A model generated the notes under the pieces. That model ran no database searches and was not told the origin of the DNA. It saw nothing but the letters and a program-made list of their open reading frames with translations. A program made the position numbers and the translations under genes. From contig JADFKX010000097.1 of the NCBI GenBank assembly GCA_022564695.1, forward strand, positions 1-7,589: DNA of 7,589 bases. The letters are read 5' to 3'. The stretch's first letter is position 1, and every line of letters begins with the position of its first letter. Shown piece after piece: positions 6,051 through 7,589 of the stretch. This DNA comes from Chloroflexota bacterium (GTDB lineage Bacteria; Chloroflexota; Dehalococcoidia; SM23-28-2; RBG-16-64-32).

Positions 6051-7241
6051 GAGCTGCACAGCGGCCGCTACGGTCGGGCTGGGCGTGGGCGTTGCCGTCG
6101 CAGCCAGAGCCGTGGGCGTTGGCGTGGGCGTGGGCGTAGGCGTAGGTGTTGGTGTCGCTGCGGGCTCTGTCCAGTCCTTGGTAGCCGTGGCGCAGATTGG
6201 GAAGTCCACTACGCAGGCCTCGATGGTGTCGGTACCGGCGCCGCCGTCGCCTGTGTAGGTGAAGGTGGCCTGGCCGTTGGCGTCTAGAGCGGTACCATTA
6301 GGGCCGTTGTTGTCGCCGGCGTTTGGGCCGTCGGTCACCTCGAACACCGCGTCGGCCTCCTCAATCGGGAAGCCGAGGCCGTCGGTGACGGTGGCGGTGA
6401 CGGTGTGGTCGCTGCCGATCTCGTTGCTGGCGGTGGGCGGGTCGAGGGTGATGTCGGTGGGGACGCCGAAGCGGGTGGTGTAGAGGACGGCTAAGCCATC
6501 GGTGAGGACGGTCTCGTTGAAGGAGTACTGGAGGCCGGTGGCGCCGTTCAGGTTTAGGCCGGTAGTGGCCGAGCCGCCGTTGTTCTCAATACTGAATTCG
6601 GAACCGAAGATGGTGTCCAGGTACTGGAACTTGATGTCGTTGGAGGTCTCGAAGAGGATCGTCTCGAAGGTGATCCCCTCGCCTTCCTCTTGATCGTCGA
6701 AGTAGTGGCAGACGTCGTTGAACTCGATGACGAATATGCGGTTGGGCTCGCTGCCAAAGGTATCGTAGTAAGGGTTGCCGCACTCGCTCGGGTCGAGGTC
6801 GTCGAACCAGGGGGCGATCAGAGGGTTGCCGCCCCATCCGCTTCCGCTATCGCAGCCGACGTCGGTGTGCGGGATGGTGTCCTCGTCAGTGTTGTAGTTG
6901 TCGTTGCAGTCGTTATCGATATCGAAGCTGAGGAAGCCGTTGGAGCTGATGTCGACTGCGGTATGGTCTGCGCCGAAGAAGTTGAAGGTGAAGGGCAGGG
7001 CTACGGTATCAAAGTCGTCGTCCGACTGGCCCAGGGCGGTGCCGCCGGTGGCGTCAATAAAGTCAAAGGTGATGACGGGATCCGGGGCGTTGCTGTCGAT
7101 CCAGACGTAGCCGGATGCGTTGGGCCCGCTGGTATCGGCCGCGGCCTGCTGGCTGCTGGTTCCCACCAGCAGCAGCGCGATCGCCAGCGTCGCCAACGAT
7201 CCGACAGCTAAGAGCGCAAACAGGCGTAGAAAACGAGACAT
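5919..7241 (-). CDS. Secreted LPTTG-anchored surface protein with Ig-like domain
   Basis: Starting at the ATG at 7241, the product is 440 residues. Residues 1-35 are a Sec signal peptide (MSRFLR, hydrophobic 7-27, AAA before Asp36). Residues about 44-258 form a beta-rich extracellular domain with signatures such as LPFTFNFFG, DISSNGFLSFD, APWFDDLDP and IKFQYLDT; I know this pattern from bacterial surface proteins and secreted proteases. An Asp/Asn-rich segment (107-128) may bind calcium. Residues about 260-352 look like an invasin/Big-1-type Ig domain (TVTATVTDGLGFPI, ANGQATFTYTGDG). Then come a (Thr-Pro)7 linker (363-376), LPTTG (397-401), a membrane helix (412-433) and RRRVR, which is a canonical sortase cell-wall sorting signal. 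Six Cys (112, 130, 154, 178, 343, 350) could form disulfides. The longer frame back to 7331 is rejected because its first codon overlaps the promoter -35. Function is probably structural or adhesive; no catalytic motif is seen. Confidence 0.88.
   Translation of the reverse strand: MSRFLRLFALLAVGSLATLAIALLLVGTSSQQAAADTSGPNASGYVWIDSNAPDPVITFDFIDATGGTALGQSDDDFDTVALPFTFNFFGADHTAVDISSNGFLSFDIDNDCNDNYNTDEDTIPHTDVGCDSGSGWGGNPLIAPWFDDLDPSECGNPYYDTFGSEPNRIFVIEFNDVCHYFDDQEEGEGITFETILFETSNDIKFQYLDTIFGSEFSIENNGGSATTGLNLNGATGLQYSFNETVLTDGLAVLYTTRFGVPTDITLDPPTASNEIGSDHTVTATVTDGLGFPIEEADAVFEVTDGPNAGDNNGPNGTALDANGQATFTYTGDGGAGTDTIEACVVDFPICATATKDWTEPAATPTPTPTPTPTPTPTALAATATPTPSPTVAAAVQLPTTGGAPSDRSSSALPWLAAIAGAIALIGSGSAWLAHQRRRVR
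6111..6155 (-). repeat. Thr-Pro repeat linker codons
   Basis: A 6-bp-period run encodes residues 363-377, seven Thr-Pro units plus a final Thr. A second, degenerate TPTPSPT stretch follows at residues 384-390. Such Pro/Thr linkers commonly span the cell wall between an extracellular domain and a sorting signal. Repeat number is likely to vary between strains by slippage. Confidence 0.85.
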
Positions 7242-7248
7242 CGGTGGT

Positions 7249-7254
7249 CCTCCC
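7249..7254 (-). promoter_or_regulatory. Ribosome binding site deciding the surface-protein start
   Basis: On the minus strand GGGAGG lies 7 nt before the ATG at 7241. No comparable site precedes the in-frame upstream ATG at 7331. The start at 7241 also places the signal peptide exactly at the N-terminus. Confidence 0.85.
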
Positions 7255-7301
7255 TGGTGTGTATAGAGATGTCGGCGTGGTAGTAACGGGTACAGGCTAT
7301 C

Positions 7302-7331
7302 CTTATACACGCTGACAGTCCGTTCTGTCAA
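7302..7331 (-). promoter_or_regulatory. Promoter of the LPTTG surface-protein gene with internal palindrome
   Basis: On the minus strand, a perfect TTGACA (7326-7331) is followed after 18 bp by TATAAG (7302-7307, 5 of 6 matches). Transcription should begin near 7295, giving a leader of about 54 nt. An inverted repeat, TGACAG (7313-7318) and CTGTCA (7325-7330) around a 6-nt centre, covers most of the spacer and five bases of the -35. A repressor bound there would block RNA polymerase. Confidence 0.8.
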
Positions 7332-7376
7332 GTAATCGCAGTTCGCCGCGTGTGCCGGGACGCCAGGAGAAGAGGA

Positions 7377-7402
7377 AGGGGGACGGCACGGGCCGTCCCC
7401 CT
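7377..7402 (-). terminator. Terminator hairpin of the upstream LPTTG paralogue
   Basis: The same 11-bp stem as at 5867-5892 (AGGGGGACGGC with GCCGTCCCCCT) occurs here with a different loop, ACGG in plus-strand order. The following minus-strand bases, TTCCTCTTCT, are pyrimidine-rich but a poor U-tract. It separates the partial gene at the right edge from the promoter at 7302-7331. Confidence 0.7.
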
Positions 7403-7559
7403 CTATTCGGGTCTCGAAACGGTAGGGCTAGCGGATGCGCCGCCTCTGATGGGCGAGCCAGGCGCTGCCGCTGCCGATGAGGGCGATGGCGCCGGCGATG
7501 GCGGCCAGCCAGGGCAGGGCGCTGGAGCTGCCGTCAGAGGGCGCGCCGCCGGTGGTTGG
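7377..7559. repeat. Copy B of a duplicated 3' gene end plus terminator
   Basis: This is the partner of 5867-6050 at an offset of about 1,509-1,510 bp, in the same orientation. Three of the differences cluster in the hairpin loop. Both hairpin arms are unchanged. Inside the coding part only two differences alter residues shared by both tails: Arg407 to Gly and the penultimate Val to Ile. Confidence 0.85.
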
Positions 7560-7589
7560 CAGAGCGGCGGCCAGAACTACCGGCGTAGG
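7428..7589 (-). CDS. C-terminal end of a second LPTTG surface protein, N-terminus beyond window
   Basis: Reading from the right edge, 53 codons end at TAG (7428-7430). The product ends with VVLAAALPTTGGAPSDG, then a hydrophobic helix and QRRRIR, a complete LPxTG sorting signal. From LPTTG onward it differs from the neighbouring 440-residue protein at only two residues. Upstream of LPTTG the sequences diverge (PTPVVLAAA here against TVAAAVQ there), so the rest of the protein may be different. Only the tail is visible, so no function beyond cell-surface anchoring can be given. The two genes lie in tandem on the same strand, separated by a terminator and a promoter. Confidence 0.85.
   Translation of the reverse strand, partial: PTPVVLAAALPTTGGAPSDGSSSALPWLAAIAGAIALIGSGSAWLAHQRRRIR

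Noticed and set aside
7242..7331. A 30-residue N-terminal extension of the surface protein from an upstream ATG
   Set aside because: The extension lacks an SD, would hide the signal peptide, and its first codons overlap the -35 box and the transcription start region.

Overview
The window is a GC-rich bacterial chromosome segment with seven complete or nearly complete genes and an open gene at each edge. Three traits together suggest a Chloroflexota (Dehalococcoidia-like) or similar environmental bacterium: an alpha/beta-hydrolase-class III cyclase fusion, LPTTG-tailed secreted proteins with (Thr-Pro)n linkers, and a palindromic repeat containing CCTTCGACAAGCTCAGGAC inside a gene. This assignment is inference from protein style; there is no rRNA or marker gene to confirm it.

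Left part (1-2895). The minus strand from 568 to the left edge encodes a membrane-anchored or secreted protein built of 16-residue His/Asp repeats (HDGxxxHDDxH). It is open at the edge and its codons have no stop. A 247-bp divergent intergenic region with an imperfect palindrome and a plus-strand promoter separates it from a hydrolase-cyclase fusion (816-1985). The hydrolase half lacks the nucleophile serine and most of its C-terminal half. The cyclase half carries an in-frame 69-bp palindromic insertion. An EamA/DMT transporter follows 22 bp later (2008-2895), probably in the same transcript.

Middle (2969-5749). An NADP-type short-chain dehydrogenase with a TTG start and strong ribosome binding site is followed after 17 bp by a GNAT acetyltransferase. 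Converging on them from the minus strand is an iron-sulfur flavoprotein of the glutamate synthase small-subunit (GltD) family, with its own promoter and no large subunit in the window.

Right part (5795-7589). A 440-residue secreted protein on the minus strand has a signal peptide, a beta-rich N-terminal domain, an Ig-like domain, a Thr-Pro linker, LPTTG, a membrane helix and an Arg tail. It has a well-formed promoter with a palindrome in the spacer and a strong hairpin terminator. Immediately upstream on the same strand is the 3' end of a second gene. Its LPTTG tail and terminator are almost identical to those of the first gene, so this is a tandem pair of cell-surface proteins sharing a duplicated 3' module.

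The genes do not form one obvious pathway. The common theme at both ends is export of unusual surface or extracytoplasmic proteins. The middle holds general metabolic and signalling genes.
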